In this document: in pieces, positions 16,468 to 25,036 of the stretch
Numbering within the stretch: the stretch's first letter is position 1
Layout of the letters: every line of letters starts with the position of its first letter
NCBI GenBank assembly: GCA_963736525.1
Contig: CAVTPF010000002.1
Coordinates: 124,001 to 188,000 of the forward strand
Length of the DNA stretch: 64,000 nt
Direction of reading: 5' to 3'
DNA from: Bog-473 sp963736525
GTDB lineage: Bacteria; Actinomycetota; Acidimicrobiia; Acidimicrobiales; RAAP-2
Made by a program: the position numbers and the translations under genes
Notes under the pieces: model-generated
What the model was told of the DNA's origin: nothing
What the model saw: the letters and a program-made list of their open reading frames with translations, nothing else
Database searches by the model: none

Positions 16468-16502
16468 TGGCACCGCCTGCGGTCTGCGGCGAGACTGGGC
16501 CC

Positions 16503-16988
16503 ATGACCACCGAGGCTGCACCCGCCGGGGCCGATGCCTTCCTCCTCCCGCTGAGCGACGAGGAGACCGACGGGTTCTGGGGGGGCACCGCGGCGGGGGA
16601 ACTCAGGATCCAGGCGTGCGGGTCCTGTGGCGCCCTGCGGTTCCCGCCCAGGGTGATGTGCCCCGAGTGCCAGTCGACCGAGCGCGTGTGGCGGGCGGTC
16701 TCAGGACGCGGCGCCATCTGGTCGTTCGTGGTGGTGCACCCCCCGGTGCTGCCCGCCTACGTGCCGTACACCCCGTTCCCGGTGATCACCGTCACCTTGG
16801 AGGAGAAGCCCAGCCTGCGCATGGTGGGGAACCTGGTCACGGGCGCGGGGGGCGACATCAACGGCGTCGATCCCGCCACCATCCGGATCGGCGAGCCCGT
16901 CCGGGTGGTCTTCACGCCCCTGGCCCGGCCGGACGGAACCGACGTCTACCTGCCCCAATGGCAACGGGATCCGGCCTCAGGGTCGTGA
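16503..16988 (+). CDS. Zn-ribbon/OB-fold protein (DUF35 family)
   Basis: The 161-residue protein has a rubredoxin-like zinc ribbon (CGSCGALRFPPRVMCPEC, four cysteines) at about residues 38-60, followed by an OB fold (WSFVVVHPPVLPAY, PVITVTLEE). DUF35 proteins partner with thiolase-like lipid-transfer proteins or act as acyl-CoA-binding subunits in side-chain degradation. This copy has no thiolase next to it; it stands between the aldehyde dehydrogenase (divergent) and the AAA protease. It could serve one of the Ltp proteins elsewhere in the window. Confidence 0.88.
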   Translation: MTTEAAPAGADAFLLPLSDEETDGFWGGTAAGELRIQACGSCGALRFPPRVMCPECQSTERVWRAVSGRGAIWSFVVVHPPVLPAYVPYTPFPVITVTLEEKPSLRMVGNLVTGAGGDINGVDPATIRIGEPVRVVFTPLARPDGTDVYLPQWQRDPASGS

Positions 16989-17009
16989 TTTTCGGGTAAT
17001 TCATTACTT

Positions 17010-17038
17010 TTGTCACTTCGCAAGCTGTTAGGAACTAT
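17010..17038 (+). promoter_or_regulatory. candidate promoter of the FtsH-like gene
   Basis: TTGTCA (17010-17015) and AACTAT (17033-17038) are 17 bp apart in a short AT-rich stretch that stands out from the surrounding G+C. The -10 match is weak. Confidence 0.3.
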
Positions 17039-17088
17039 GGGATTCTCTACAGTGGAAACGTCCATCGGGGGATGAACGGAGAGTGGTC

Positions 17089-18966
17089 ATGAGTCGGCCT
17101 GCCGATTTGAGCCCTGACCGAGCGCGCCCCGACACCGCCACCCGGCCCAGCGAGGCCGTGACCGGGATCGTGGGTGACACCATCCTCGGCAGCGCGGACG
17201 TGTCGAGGGCCCGGGAGCGCCGGCGCCTGATCCGGCTCCGCCGCCTCGTCGCCGTCAGCGCGCTCATGCTGGGCTGGATCGTCATCCGCACGGTGTCGGG
17301 CCACGGCATCGTCCCGTCGGTGCACCTCCCGCACTGGTTCGGCGGCGCCCTCCCGATCCTCCTGATCGTCCTGATGCTCGGGGCGGTCATGGCGGCACCA
17401 TTCATCGGTGCCGGACGCTCCCCCCACACGCTCATCCGGCCCGGCGACACGGCCGTGGGCCTGGAGGACCTCGTCGGCATCGATCCCATCAAGGCCGAGG
17501 TGGTCCGCTCCATCAACCTCTTCCTGGCCCACCAGACCTTCCGCGACGCCATGGGCGGCTCGGCCCGACGCGGCGTCCTCTTCGAAGGCCCGCCCGGCAC
17601 GGGCAAGACCTTCGTGGCCAAGGCCATGGCCAAGGAGGCAAACGTCCCGTTCCTGTTCGTCTCCTCCTCGGCCTTCCAGTCGATGTACTACGGCCAGACC
17701 AACCGCAAGATCCGCTCCTTCTTCAAGCAGCTGCGCAAGCACGCCCACAAGGAGGGTGGTGCCATCGGCTTCATCGAGGAGATCGACGCCATCGGTGCGA
17801 CGCGCCGCGGCATGGGCGGCAGCGGCGGCACCGAGGGCGTGACCGGCGTCGTCAACGAGCTGCTGGTGCAACTGCAGTCCTTCGATACCCCGACCCACAG
17901 CCAGCGCTTCGCCTCGGTGTGGATCGACCTGGTCAACCGCTACCTGCCCGACGGCGGCAAGTTGCGCAAGCCCGAGTACGCCCCCGCCAACGTGCTCGTC
18001 GTCGGTGCCACCAACCGCAAGGACGACCTCGACCCGGCGCTCATCCGGCCCGGGCGCTTCGACCGCTCCATCTACTTCGGGCTGCCGGGGCGCCGCGCCA
18101 GGGCCGACATCATCGCGTACTACCTCGGCAAGAAGGCCCATGCGGCCGACCTCGACGAGCATGGGGCCGTCGACGTCGTGGCCGGCATGACGTTCGGGTA
18201 CTCGCCGGCCGCCCTGGAACGCCTGATGGACGAGGCGCTGGTCATCGCGCTGACCCACGGCCGCTCCGCCATGACGATGTCCGACGTGGCCGAGGCCAAG
18301 ATGCTGGTCGAGCTCGGCGTGACCGACGAGACCATCTACACCCCCGACGAGCGCGAGCGTGTGGCGACCCACGAGGCCGGGCACGCCACGGTCGCCTACT
18401 TCGTGGGCCAGACCCGCCAGCTCGACGTGCTCTCCATCGTCAAACGCCGCGACTCGCTCGGGTTGCTGCAGCACTCCGACACCGAGGAGCGCTTCACCAA
18501 GAGCAGCGAGGAGATGCGCGCGCTGCTGCAGATCGCCATGGGCGGCATGGTGGCCGAGGAGCAGTGGTTCGACGAGGTGTCGACCGGCCCTGCCTCCGAC
18601 CTGGCTGCCGCGACCACCATCGGTGCGCAGATGATCGGCGCCTGCGGCATGGGCAACTCCCTCATTTCGGTCGCGGCCGCCGGCCACGGCTACCTCGAGG
18701 GCAGCCTGGTCGACAAGGTTCTCGGCGACAGGGCCGCCCGGGCCGAGTTGGACGAGCTGCTCATGGGCTCGTGCGACGATGCCAAGAGGATCGTCGCCGA
18801 GCACCCCGAGGTCGTCGAGGCGTTGCGGGACGCACTGCTCGAGAGCGACGAGCTCGTGGGCACCGAGATCACCGACGTGATCGAGTCGGCCCTGCGCCAG
18901 GCCAACACGCCGGCCGTGATCGCGGAGCTGCGTCCCTCGAGCGCGGTGGCCGCAGAGCGCGCCTGA
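17089..18966 (+). CDS. FtsH-like AAA+ membrane metalloprotease
   Basis: The product of about 625 residues has two N-terminal hydrophobic segments (near residues 45-65 and 85-105). An AAA+ module follows, with Walker A GPPGTGKT, a sensor-1/SRH region GATNRKDDLDPALIRPGRFDR, and an M41 peptidase domain with the zinc motif HEAGH and a later Asp in GPASDLAAAT. Overall order matches FtsH. Two things are odd: Walker B reads GFIEEID, with Glu where FtsH has Asp, and an insertion of about 35 residues separates the Walker B part from the SRH (around FDTPTHSQRF to GGKLRKPEY). It is probably a membrane protease of an FtsH side branch, not the housekeeping copy. Confidence 0.88.
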   Translation: MSRPADLSPDRARPDTATRPSEAVTGIVGDTILGSADVSRARERRRLIRLRRLVAVSALMLGWIVIRTVSGHGIVPSVHLPHWFGGALPILLIVLMLGAVMAAPFIGAGRSPHTLIRPGDTAVGLEDLVGIDPIKAEVVRSINLFLAHQTFRDAMGGSARRGVLFEGPPGTGKTFVAKAMAKEANVPFLFVSSSAFQSMYYGQTNRKIRSFFKQLRKHAHKEGGAIGFIEEIDAIGATRRGMGGSGGTEGVTGVVNELLVQLQSFDTPTHSQRFASVWIDLVNRYLPDGGKLRKPEYAPANVLVVGATNRKDDLDPALIRPGRFDRSIYFGLPGRRARADIIAYYLGKKAHAADLDEHGAVDVVAGMTFGYSPAALERLMDEALVIALTHGRSAMTMSDVAEAKMLVELGVTDETIYTPDERERVATHEAGHATVAYFVGQTRQLDVLSIVKRRDSLGLLQHSDTEERFTKSSEEMRALLQIAMGGMVAEEQWFDEVSTGPASDLAAATTIGAQMIGACGMGNSLISVAAAGHGYLEGSLVDKVLGDRAARAELDELLMGSCDDAKRIVAEHPEVVEALRDALLESDELVGTEITDVIESALRQANTPAVIAELRPSSAVAAERA

Positions 18967-19021
18967 TCCGAGACGCTGCCCAGGAGTACCGTCTGACGCT
19001 GGCCGGACGGGGAGGGCAACG

Positions 19022-20155
19022 ATGACGGGCACGAGGACGAAGCCACCAGGCCGCGCGTGCGGGCTGCTCGCACGGTCCGTGGTGGCAGGGCTTTCAGTCG
19101 TGGCCGGTGTGGCGACACTCGTGCCGCTGGCGGCCTCCGGGGCCCTCGGGGCAACCCCGGCGGTCGCGGCAGCCCCGGCGGTTGCGGCAGCCGAGGCGAC
19201 GGCAACGTCGGTGACCAGCGGCTCGTCGGTGCCGGCGCGCCCCTCGGCGGGGTGCGCGCTGAGCCAGCCCGCGGTGCCCGGGAGCACGAACCAGCTGCTC
19301 GCCGCCGGAGGCGACCAGGGCGGCTACGTGCGTGAGATCCCCACTTCCTACACCGGGCGGACGCCCCTGCCGGTCGTCATCGACCTGCACGGCTACGAGG
19401 AGCCCGCGTCGCTGCAGGCCTCGCTGTCGGGTCTGGGCCCCTACGGCGAGACGCACGGCTTCATCACGATCACCCCTCAGGTCGCGGCGGCCGTGCCGAT
19501 GTGGCAGACGGGCTTCACCAGCGACGACGTCGCCTTCATCGGCGGGCTGCTGCACACGATCGACACGACGCTGTGCGTCGACCTCAACCGCATCTTCGTC
19601 ACGGGCTACTCCAACGGGGCGTTCTTGACCTCCACGATCGCGTGCGTCTACGCCGGCCAGGTGGCCGCGGTGGCGCCCGTGGCCGGTATCGAGGACCCCA
19701 AGGGGTGTCACCCGTCCCGGCCCGTGCCGGTCGTCGCCTTCCACGGGACGGCCGACCCCTTCGTGTCCTACACCGGGGGACTCGGACCGTCCGCCCTCAA
19801 GCTGGCCGCGCCCGACGGGTCGAACCGCACCATCGGGGAGTCGACGAGCAAGAGCGCGCTGAAGAAGCTGACGAGCGGGCCCTCCATCCCCGCCATCACC
19901 GCGGCGTGGGCAAAACGAAACGGCTGCGCCTCGAGGCCCAGCCAACAGAGCGTCGCTACCGGTGTGACGCGCATTGCCTACGCCTGCCCTCACGGCAACG
20001 ACGTCGAGCTCTACCGAGTGACCGGCGGTGGCCATGCCTGGCCCGGCAGCGTCGAGTCCGAGTCGATCAAGTCAGTGGTCGGCTTCACCACCATGGCGAT
20101 TTCGGCCGACCAGATCATGTGGGCCTTCTTCGCCGCCCACCCGCTGCGTCACTGA
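19022..20155 (+). CDS. secreted PHB-depolymerase/feruloyl-esterase-like hydrolase
   Basis: The 377-residue protein has a long signal peptide (basic start, then VVAGLSVVAGVATLVPLAASGALG, alanine-rich end). The mature part is an alpha/beta-hydrolase of the polyhydroxybutyrate depolymerase/esterase (LpqC-like) family: PLPVVIDLHGYEE (oxyanion region), GYSNGAF with the nucleophile Ser, VVAFHGTADPFV with the Asp, and GGGHAWPG with the His. It probably cleaves polyester or aryl-ester bonds outside the cell. It starts about 55 bp after the protease gene, on the same strand. Confidence 0.87.
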   Translation: MTGTRTKPPGRACGLLARSVVAGLSVVAGVATLVPLAASGALGATPAVAAAPAVAAAEATATSVTSGSSVPARPSAGCALSQPAVPGSTNQLLAAGGDQGGYVREIPTSYTGRTPLPVVIDLHGYEEPASLQASLSGLGPYGETHGFITITPQVAAAVPMWQTGFTSDDVAFIGGLLHTIDTTLCVDLNRIFVTGYSNGAFLTSTIACVYAGQVAAVAPVAGIEDPKGCHPSRPVPVVAFHGTADPFVSYTGGLGPSALKLAAPDGSNRTIGESTSKSALKKLTSGPSIPAITAAWAKRNGCASRPSQQSVATGVTRIAYACPHGNDVELYRVTGGGHAWPGSVESESIKSVVGFTTMAISADQIMWAFFAAHPLRH

Positions 20156-20159
20156 GCGA

Positions 20160-20393
20160 TCACCGGCGCGGCGGCGAGCCACCGAGCACCCGCAGCACGA
20201 AGCGACCCAGCCGGCCCGGCCGCCGCTTGCGCTGCGCGGCGAGCGCCTCCGCCTCGTGGTCGCGGGTGAGCGGGCCACCCAACCGCCAGTACCGCCTGCC
20301 GCCGCCCGTGTAGCGGACGTAGTCCGGCACGGGCGGCAGCGTGCGCTTCGGCTTGCGCGGCCGTGACCGCTTGCCCTTCGAGCCCGGGCTCAC
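20160..20393 (-). CDS. small basic hypothetical protein, 77 aa
   Basis: This short ORF starts with GTG and encodes a lysine/arginine-rich N-terminus (GSKGKRSRPRKPKR) followed by DYVRYTGGGRRYWRLGGPLTRDHEAEALAAQRKRRPGR. There are no membrane segments and I recognise no family. It is convergent with the esterase gene, 4 bp from its stop. The aromatic YTGGGRRYWRLGGP segment looks like a real folded or binding motif, which is why I keep it. Confidence 0.45.
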   Translation of the reverse strand: MSPGSKGKRSRPRKPKRTLPPVPDYVRYTGGGRRYWRLGGPLTRDHEAEALAAQRKRRPGRLGRFVLRVLGGSPPRR

Positions 20394-20426
20394 GACGAGA
20401 GTCTGGCCCGCCGGCCGCCCCGGTGC

Positions 20427-20609
20427 TCACGCCACGAGCTCGGGGTTGGTCCACTCGAAGCCCTCGCCGTCGACGAGCTCGAGCTCCGCGCCATCGCACC
20501 CGCGGTCGGCGGCCGGACGTGGGCCCGCCGCCGGGGCCGGCAGCTTGACCAGCGCGGCGACCATGACAAGAGCGACGAGTGCGAACAGTGCGGTCACCGC
20601 GAAGGTCAC
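20427..20609 (-). CDS. small single-helix membrane protein
   Basis: GTG at 20609 gives about 60 residues (TTG two codons earlier is possible). One N-terminal membrane helix (AVTALFALVALVMVAALVKL) is followed by a short soluble tail ending EGFEWTNPELVA. Tails with WTNPEL-like ends are typical of small actinobacterial membrane proteins of unknown function. It lies upstream of the 77-residue basic protein on the same strand. Confidence 0.45.
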   Translation of the reverse strand: MTFAVTALFALVALVMVAALVKLPAPAAGPRPAADRGCDGAELELVDGEGFEWTNPELVA

Positions 20610-20699
20610 GTCCAACCCAGGCCGCCGGCGTCGTGCGCACCCGCCGGCTGCGCCCGCCGGCCGCGGCTGCCGGCTTGGGCCATCGGCTGAAGGGTCCGT

Positions 20700-20726
20700 C
20701 CGGAAGGACCACGCAGTGCCTTCCGG
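20700..20726. promoter_or_regulatory. inverted repeat upstream of the Anbu gene
   Basis: CCGGAAGG (20700-20707) and CCTTCCGG (20719-20726) form perfect 8-bp arms around an 11-bp spacer, 54 bp before the GTG. The right arm runs into TAGCGT, which could be a -10 box. It could be an operator or an RNA hairpin. Confidence 0.45.
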
Positions 20727-20779
20727 TAGCGTGACGCGGCGCGGTCGAGGGGCGATCGGCGGACGAGAGAGGTCGAAGC

Positions 20780-21544
20780 GTGACGTACTGCCTGGCCCTG
20801 CGCCTCGACGAGGGGTTGGTATTCGTCGCCGACACCCGGACCAACGCCGGGGTCGACAACGTCAGCACGTACCGCAAGCTGCATCTCTTCCAGCCCACCC
20901 CCGACCGGGTCATCGCCATCGAGTCCGCCGGCAGCCTCGCCACCACCCAGGAGGTGCTCGACCGGATCGACCGTGACCTGGCGTCGGGTGACGCGGTCGA
21001 GAGCCTGGCGTCGGTCGGCCACCTGTTCGAGGCCGCGCTCTATGTCGGCCGGCTGAGCCGGGAGGTGGCGGCCGAGCACCACGACGCGCTGGCCCAGGTC
21101 GGCGCCGACGGCACCGCGACCTTCATCCTCGGTGGCCAGATCGGTGCCGAGCCCGCCGACATCCTGCTCGTCTATCCCGAGGGGAACTACATCCGCGCCT
21201 CGGAGGACCGGCCCTTCCTCCAGATCGGCGAGAGCAAGTACGGCAAGTTCATGCTGGAGCTGGCGGTGCGGGCCAAGTCCGACATCGACACCGCGACGTC
21301 CATCGCCTTGGCGTCCATGATGAGCACGGCCCGGGCCAACCTCTCGGTCGGGCCGCCCTACGACGGCTGCATCTACCTCAACGACTCCCACTCCCCGGTC
21401 CAGTTCCGCATCGAGAGCGACTCGCCCTTGCTCGAGGAGCTGCGAGAGGCCTGGGAGCGCCAGATGCTGAGCGCGTTGAGGGAGATGCGGCGGATCTCGT
21501 GGGCCGACACGACCATCGACCTCTCGGCCGAGCGCAGTCCCTAG
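20780..21544 (+). CDS. Anbu-type bacterial proteasome homologue
   Basis: The 254-residue protein matches Anbu, a proteasome-type Ntn hydrolase. MTYCLALRLDEGLVFVADTRTNAG places a threonine at position 2, the presumed nucleophile after Met removal. Other conserved parts are YRKLHLF, VIAIESAGSLATTQ, TFILGGQIG and ESKYGKFMLE. Anbu forms self-compartmentalised rings. In many bacteria it sits beside transglutaminase, ATP-grasp and alpha-E genes; none is here. The start is GTG 20780. An 8-bp-arm inverted repeat precedes the gene. Confidence 0.88.
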   Translation: MTYCLALRLDEGLVFVADTRTNAGVDNVSTYRKLHLFQPTPDRVIAIESAGSLATTQEVLDRIDRDLASGDAVESLASVGHLFEAALYVGRLSREVAAEHHDALAQVGADGTATFILGGQIGAEPADILLVYPEGNYIRASEDRPFLQIGESKYGKFMLELAVRAKSDIDTATSIALASMMSTARANLSVGPPYDGCIYLNDSHSPVQFRIESDSPLLEELREAWERQMLSALREMRRISWADTTIDLSAERSP

Positions 21545-21555
21545 CCCCGAGCGCT

Positions 21556-22221
21556 TCAGTCCTGGAGGTGCGCGGTGTCGTTGTATTCGCGCACGACCCA
21601 GCGCTCGGGCGTCACGACGACCTTCGAGATGGACGTGTTGTCGGCGTTGATGAAGGCCAGGGCCTCGGAGCCGCTGGCTTGGGCCAGGATCTCGCCGATG
21701 GCGGCCCCGTGGCTGAAGACGACGACGCGGCCCCCGGGTTGGGCGGCCGCGATGCGCTCGACCGCGGCGCGCAGACGCCCCCCGAAGGCCGCCCGGGACT
21801 CCGCACCCGGGATGACCTCCCAGCGCTGCTCGCGCAGCACCCGGTCGAAGAGCGGGTCGCCGTCCACCACCTTCTGGCGCAGCACGCCGCCCTCCCACTC
21901 GCCGAGGAACACCTCGCGCAGGTCCGCATCGACGACCGGGGTGATGCCGGTCCGCTCCACGAGGGGGGCGGCCGTCTGGGCGGTGCGGCGCAGGGTGCTC
22001 ACGTAGATGGCGTCGAAGGGGTCGCGGGCCAGGCGGCGCGCCACCTGCTCGGCCTGGTGCCGGCCAACCTCGGAGAGCGCCGGGTCACCCTGGCCCTCGA
22101 CGAGCTCGAAGGCCTCGCCCTCGACCGAGTCAGCCGAGGCGCCGTGGCGGACGAGCAGCAGTTCGGTCGAGCCGGGCGGGCCGACATAGGGCCTCTGGCT
22201 GAAGGTCCGGGGCTCGGCCAC
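21556..22221 (-). CDS. histidine phosphatase family protein
   Basis: The 221-residue protein is a phosphoglycerate-mutase-like histidine phosphatase. The phospho-acceptor RHG motif is in ELLLVRHGAS (residues 25-27), YVSTLRRTAQTA gives the second Arg, FLGEWEGG the Glu, and VVVFSHGAAIGE the second His. The product is a phosphatase or mutase acting on a small phosphate ester, not identifiable further. GTG at 22221 (VAEPRTF) is the chosen start; upstream frame is low complexity. It is convergent with the Anbu gene. Confidence 0.88.
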   Translation of the reverse strand: MAEPRTFSQRPYVGPPGSTELLLVRHGASADSVEGEAFELVEGQGDPALSEVGRHQAEQVARRLARDPFDAIYVSTLRRTAQTAAPLVERTGITPVVDADLREVFLGEWEGGVLRQKVVDGDPLFDRVLREQRWEVIPGAESRAAFGGRLRAAVERIAAAQPGGRVVVFSHGAAIGEILAQASGSEALAFINADNTSISKVVVTPERWVVREYNDTAHLQD

Positions 22222-22298
22222 GGGTGCCGAGTGTAGGACCGCGGCCGCGGGTGGGCCGCCGCGTGGGCCGACCCCGCAGTCGGCCGTCTCGACCGGCG

Positions 22299-22964
22299 TC
22301 AGCCGGGCGTGTGCAGCTCGGGCGGCCCGTGGTCGTCGTCCTCGACGACCTCCGCGTCGATCACGTCGGGATCGTGCGCCGGGCCCCCGCTCGGGGCGGG
22401 GTTCCATCCCGGCGGCGCGGCACCGCCGGTGAAGGTGGCGAAGAAGGCACCGGGCCCCTGCGTGAAGTTGACCTGCAGCGGGCGGCCGGCGTTCGGGCCC
22501 AGCTGCGCCCACAGCGGCAGCGCCCGTCGGTAGACGAGGTAGTACTGCACGGAGAGGGTCAGCCCCAAGTACAACAGGAAGCTCGCCCCCTCCAGGCCGG
22601 CGGCGCCCGCGTGGTCGCCCCCGGCGTCGCCCGCGAAGTGCACGAGCAGCGAGACGAGCCACAGCGCCATGGTGACGGCGGTGCCCTGTCGCACGACCCA
22701 CCCGTTGCTGGCCCACACCCGCGTGGAGAGGCCGCGCAGGGCGCCCAACCCGACGGCGCCGACCAGCATCGTGCCGACGACCCAGGCCCATGCCGAAGAG
22801 GAGACGTGGTGATCGCCGGCGTAGGCGAACATCTCGAAGAGGCCGATCACGCCCAGGATCACGGGCAGGCGCGGCTGGAACACGCGCGGCACGGGCCGCA
22901 CCCGGACCTGGCGCAGCAGCACGAAGATGAGGACCAACGCCCCCAGCGCGTACGAGAAGAACAT
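22299..22964 (-). CDS. multi-pass membrane protein of unknown function
   Basis: The 221-residue protein has about six hydrophobic segments, starting with YALGALVLIFVLLRQVRV and including VILGVIGLFEMFAYA, WVVGTMLVGAVGLGAL, TAVTMALWLVSLLVHFAG and FLLYLGLTLSVQYYLVYRR. It ends in a charged cytoplasmic tail (DVIDAEVVEDDDHGPPE). I do not recognise the family. It lies between the phosphatase and the LLM gene on the minus strand, with gaps of 77 and 28 bp. Confidence 0.75.
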   Translation of the reverse strand: MFFSYALGALVLIFVLLRQVRVRPVPRVFQPRLPVILGVIGLFEMFAYAGDHHVSSSAWAWVVGTMLVGAVGLGALRGLSTRVWASNGWVVRQGTAVTMALWLVSLLVHFAGDAGGDHAGAAGLEGASFLLYLGLTLSVQYYLVYRRALPLWAQLGPNAGRPLQVNFTQGPGAFFATFTGGAAPPGWNPAPSGGPAHDPDVIDAEVVEDDDHGPPELHTPG

Positions 22965-22992
22965 CGGTTTCCAGCCTAGGGGGGCGGCCCCC

Positions 22993-23976
22993 CTAGCGGT
23001 TCAGCAGGGGTGCGACCTCGACGCCGAAACGGGCCGTCTGCTCGCAGAACTCCTCGGCGCTGCGCGCCATGAAGCGCACCTGCAGGTGGTTCACGCCCAT
23101 GGCGACGAGCTCGCGCAGTGACGCCGCCACCTCCTCGCCCCCGCCGGCGAGCACCCAGTTGGGCTGGTCCCACCCCGAGCCGCCCGCCGTCAGGTAGATC
23201 GGTTCGACGATGGTGCCGATGTCGATCGGCGCCCCGCCGCGCAGCTCGGCCCGCAGCGCGCGCAGCCGGGCGATCTGGCCGGGCAGGTCGCGCCGTCGCG
23301 TCCCCTGGGGCAGCCACCCGTCGCCGAAGGCGGCCGTGCGGCGGATGGCCGCCGGCGAGGAGCCGCCGATCCAGATGGGCGGGCGGGGCTGCCGGGCCGG
23401 CCGAGGGGCCAGGCCCATGTCGCGCGCCGGGAAGCGAGGACCGGGCAGCTCGGGGAACTCCTCGGTGAAGCAGCGGGCCAGCGCGGAGACGGCCTCGTCG
23501 GTGTGGCGGCCGCGCTCTTCGAAGCCCCCCGCGAAGAGCTCGTACTCCTCAGGCACGTGCCCTGCGCCCACGCCGACGATGAGGCGGCCGCCCGACAGGT
23601 GGTCGAGCGTCGACAGCTCCTTCGCCGCCCGCAGCGGGTGACGCTGGGCGAGGATCAGCACGTGCGACAGGAGGTGCGTGCGGGCGGTCAGCCCGGCGAG
23701 CCAGCCGAGCGTCGCCGTCGTGTCGTACCAGACGGTGCCCATCGCGTCGGCCAGGCGGCGCGGGATGGCGGTGTGATCGCACACGCCGAGATAGAAGAAG
23801 CCGGCCTCGTCGGCCACGCGCGCGATGCGGGCCAGCTCCGCCGGCCCGGCCTCCTTCTCCCAGTCGGCCACGTACAGCGTCGACTGGGACTGAATGGGCA
23901 GCTGCATGCCGAAGACCACTTGCCCTTTCGGGACGGTGCGCACGACGTCGGCGGGGATCAGGCTGGGATCGGTCAT
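22993..23976 (-). CDS. LLM class flavin/F420-dependent oxidoreductase
   Basis: The product of about 327 residues is a luciferase-like TIM barrel: VVFGMQLPIQSQST, FFYLGVCDHTAIPRRL, TTATLGWLAGLTARTHLLSHVLI, RLIVGVGAGHVPEEY and PPIWIGGSSPAAIRRTAAFGDGW. It is the last gene of a minus-strand run: amidohydrolase, two acyl-CoA dehydrogenases, then this, with gaps of 29, -1 and 40 bp. An F420-dependent LLM oxidoreductase accompanies the steroid genes in Mycobacterium as well, so a dehydrogenation or hydroxylation step in the same pathway is likely. The start is ATG 23976; ATG 23991 is also possible. Confidence 0.87.
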   Translation of the reverse strand: MTDPSLIPADVVRTVPKGQVVFGMQLPIQSQSTLYVADWEKEAGPAELARIARVADEAGFFYLGVCDHTAIPRRLADAMGTVWYDTTATLGWLAGLTARTHLLSHVLILAQRHPLRAAKELSTLDHLSGGRLIVGVGAGHVPEEYELFAGGFEERGRHTDEAVSALARCFTEEFPELPGPRFPARDMGLAPRPARQPRPPIWIGGSSPAAIRRTAAFGDGWLPQGTRRRDLPGQIARLRALRAELRGGAPIDIGTIVEPIYLTAGGSGWDQPNWVLAGGGEEVAASLRELVAMGVNHLQVRFMARSAEEFCEQTARFGVEVAPLLNR

Positions 23977-24016
23977 GGATGGCACTCCCATCGGGCGAGG
24001 TCGCTCATGTGCTCGT

Positions 24017-25036
24017 TCACGCGGATGCGGCCAGTCCTGCCGCCAGCTCGGCGGGGCTCCCGAACGTGGTGGACAGGACGCGGGCGCGCTTGAGGTGCAG
24101 GTGGAGCGGGACCTCCCAGGTGAAGCCCATGCCCCCGTGCACCTGAATGGCGGTCCGCGCGTTGCCCAGCGCGGCCTCGTCGGCCAACAGCTTGGCGCCG
24201 GCGACGGCCCGCTGCACCAGTTCGGACGCCGGGCATCCGCCGGCCGCCGCTTCCGACTCGGCGACGTCCGGCGCGTCGCACATGCAGGCAGCGGCGTGCA
24301 CGGCCGCCCGCGCCACCTCGGCGCGCACGAGCATGTCGGCGCACATGTGCTTGACCGCCTGGAAGCTGCCGATGGGCTTGCCGAACTGTTGGCGCTCCTT
24401 GGCGTAGGCCACGGCGAGGTCGAGCACCTCGGCCGCGTGGCCCACCTGCAGCGCAGCGGTCAGCAAGGCGCCGTCGCGCGCCAGGTGCAGGCCCGCCTCG
24501 GCGACCGGCTCGCCCGCGGGCAGCGACTCGAGGCGCCACAGCGGCGTCAGCGGGTCGAGTGGTGCGGCCATGCGGCCGTCGGGGGACGCCGCGGGTGCGG
24601 GCGCCAACAGCCGGGGCCCCGCGTGGCCGGCACCCACGACGAGCAGCGCGTCCAGCGAGACCAGGTGCTCCACGAGGATCGGTCCCGGTCCGGTGCCGGT
24701 CGCGTGCGCACCCACCATGGCCCGCCCCTCGGCGGCGCCGTCCACGAGCCCCGCGTCCACGGCCAGGAACGTGCCCACCAGGGGACCGGGGACGAGCGCG
24801 CGGCCCAGTTCCTCGAACACGACGACCGCGTCCGCCAGGCCCAGCCCGGTGCCCGCCGGCTCGGGCAGCGTCAAGGCGAACACGCCCGTCTCGCCCAGCG
24901 CGGCCCAGTCGCCGCCGCCGACGGCGCGCTCGTCGCCCTCGCGGGCGCGCAGGTGCTCGAGCGGCATCCGGCCGGCCACCATGGACCGGACGGCCCCGGC
25001 CAGCTCGCGCTGCTCCTGGGTGACGCGGAAGTCCAT
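24017..25036 (-). CDS. acyl-CoA dehydrogenase, smaller subunit of a heteromeric pair
   Basis: The 339-residue protein is a FadE-type acyl-CoA dehydrogenase with MDFRVTQEQRELAGAVR, AYAKERQQFGKPIGSFQAVKH and IQVHGGMGFTWEVPLHLHLKRA. It keeps the C-terminal FAD/dimer motifs, while its middle beta domain is short. It overlaps the upstream 393-residue dehydrogenase by one base (TGATG). Such adjacent unequal pairs form alpha2beta2 enzymes in steroid side-chain and ring catabolism (FadE28-FadE29 type), where one active site is shared. The substrate is likely a bulky polycyclic acyl-CoA; the exact step is not determined. Confidence 0.88.
   Translation of the reverse strand: MDFRVTQEQRELAGAVRSMVAGRMPLEHLRAREGDERAVGGGDWAALGETGVFALTLPEPAGTGLGLADAVVVFEELGRALVPGPLVGTFLAVDAGLVDGAAEGRAMVGAHATGTGPGPILVEHLVSLDALLVVGAGHAGPRLLAPAPAASPDGRMAAPLDPLTPLWRLESLPAGEPVAEAGLHLARDGALLTAALQVGHAAEVLDLAVAYAKERQQFGKPIGSFQAVKHMCADMLVRAEVARAAVHAAACMCDAPDVAESEAAAGGCPASELVQRAVAGAKLLADEAALGNARTAIQVHGGMGFTWEVPLHLHLKRARVLSTTFGSPAELAAGLAASA

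Larger units (their letters stand above)
16161..16502. other. 342-bp divergent intergenic region with operator, AT-rich palindrome and minisatellite
   Basis: No gene is seen. The region contains, in order, the TGACGNNNCGTCA palindrome near the aldehyde dehydrogenase, an AT-rich imperfect inverted repeat at 16313-16355, and a 9-bp minisatellite at 16389-16467. It should hold the promoters of both the aldehyde dehydrogenase and the DUF35 gene. Confidence 0.8.

Noticed and set aside
17047..19287. 746-codon frame opposite the AAA protease and esterase
   Set aside because: Antisense shadow with His/Asp/Gly-rich low-complexity sequence; the plus-strand genes have complete motifs.
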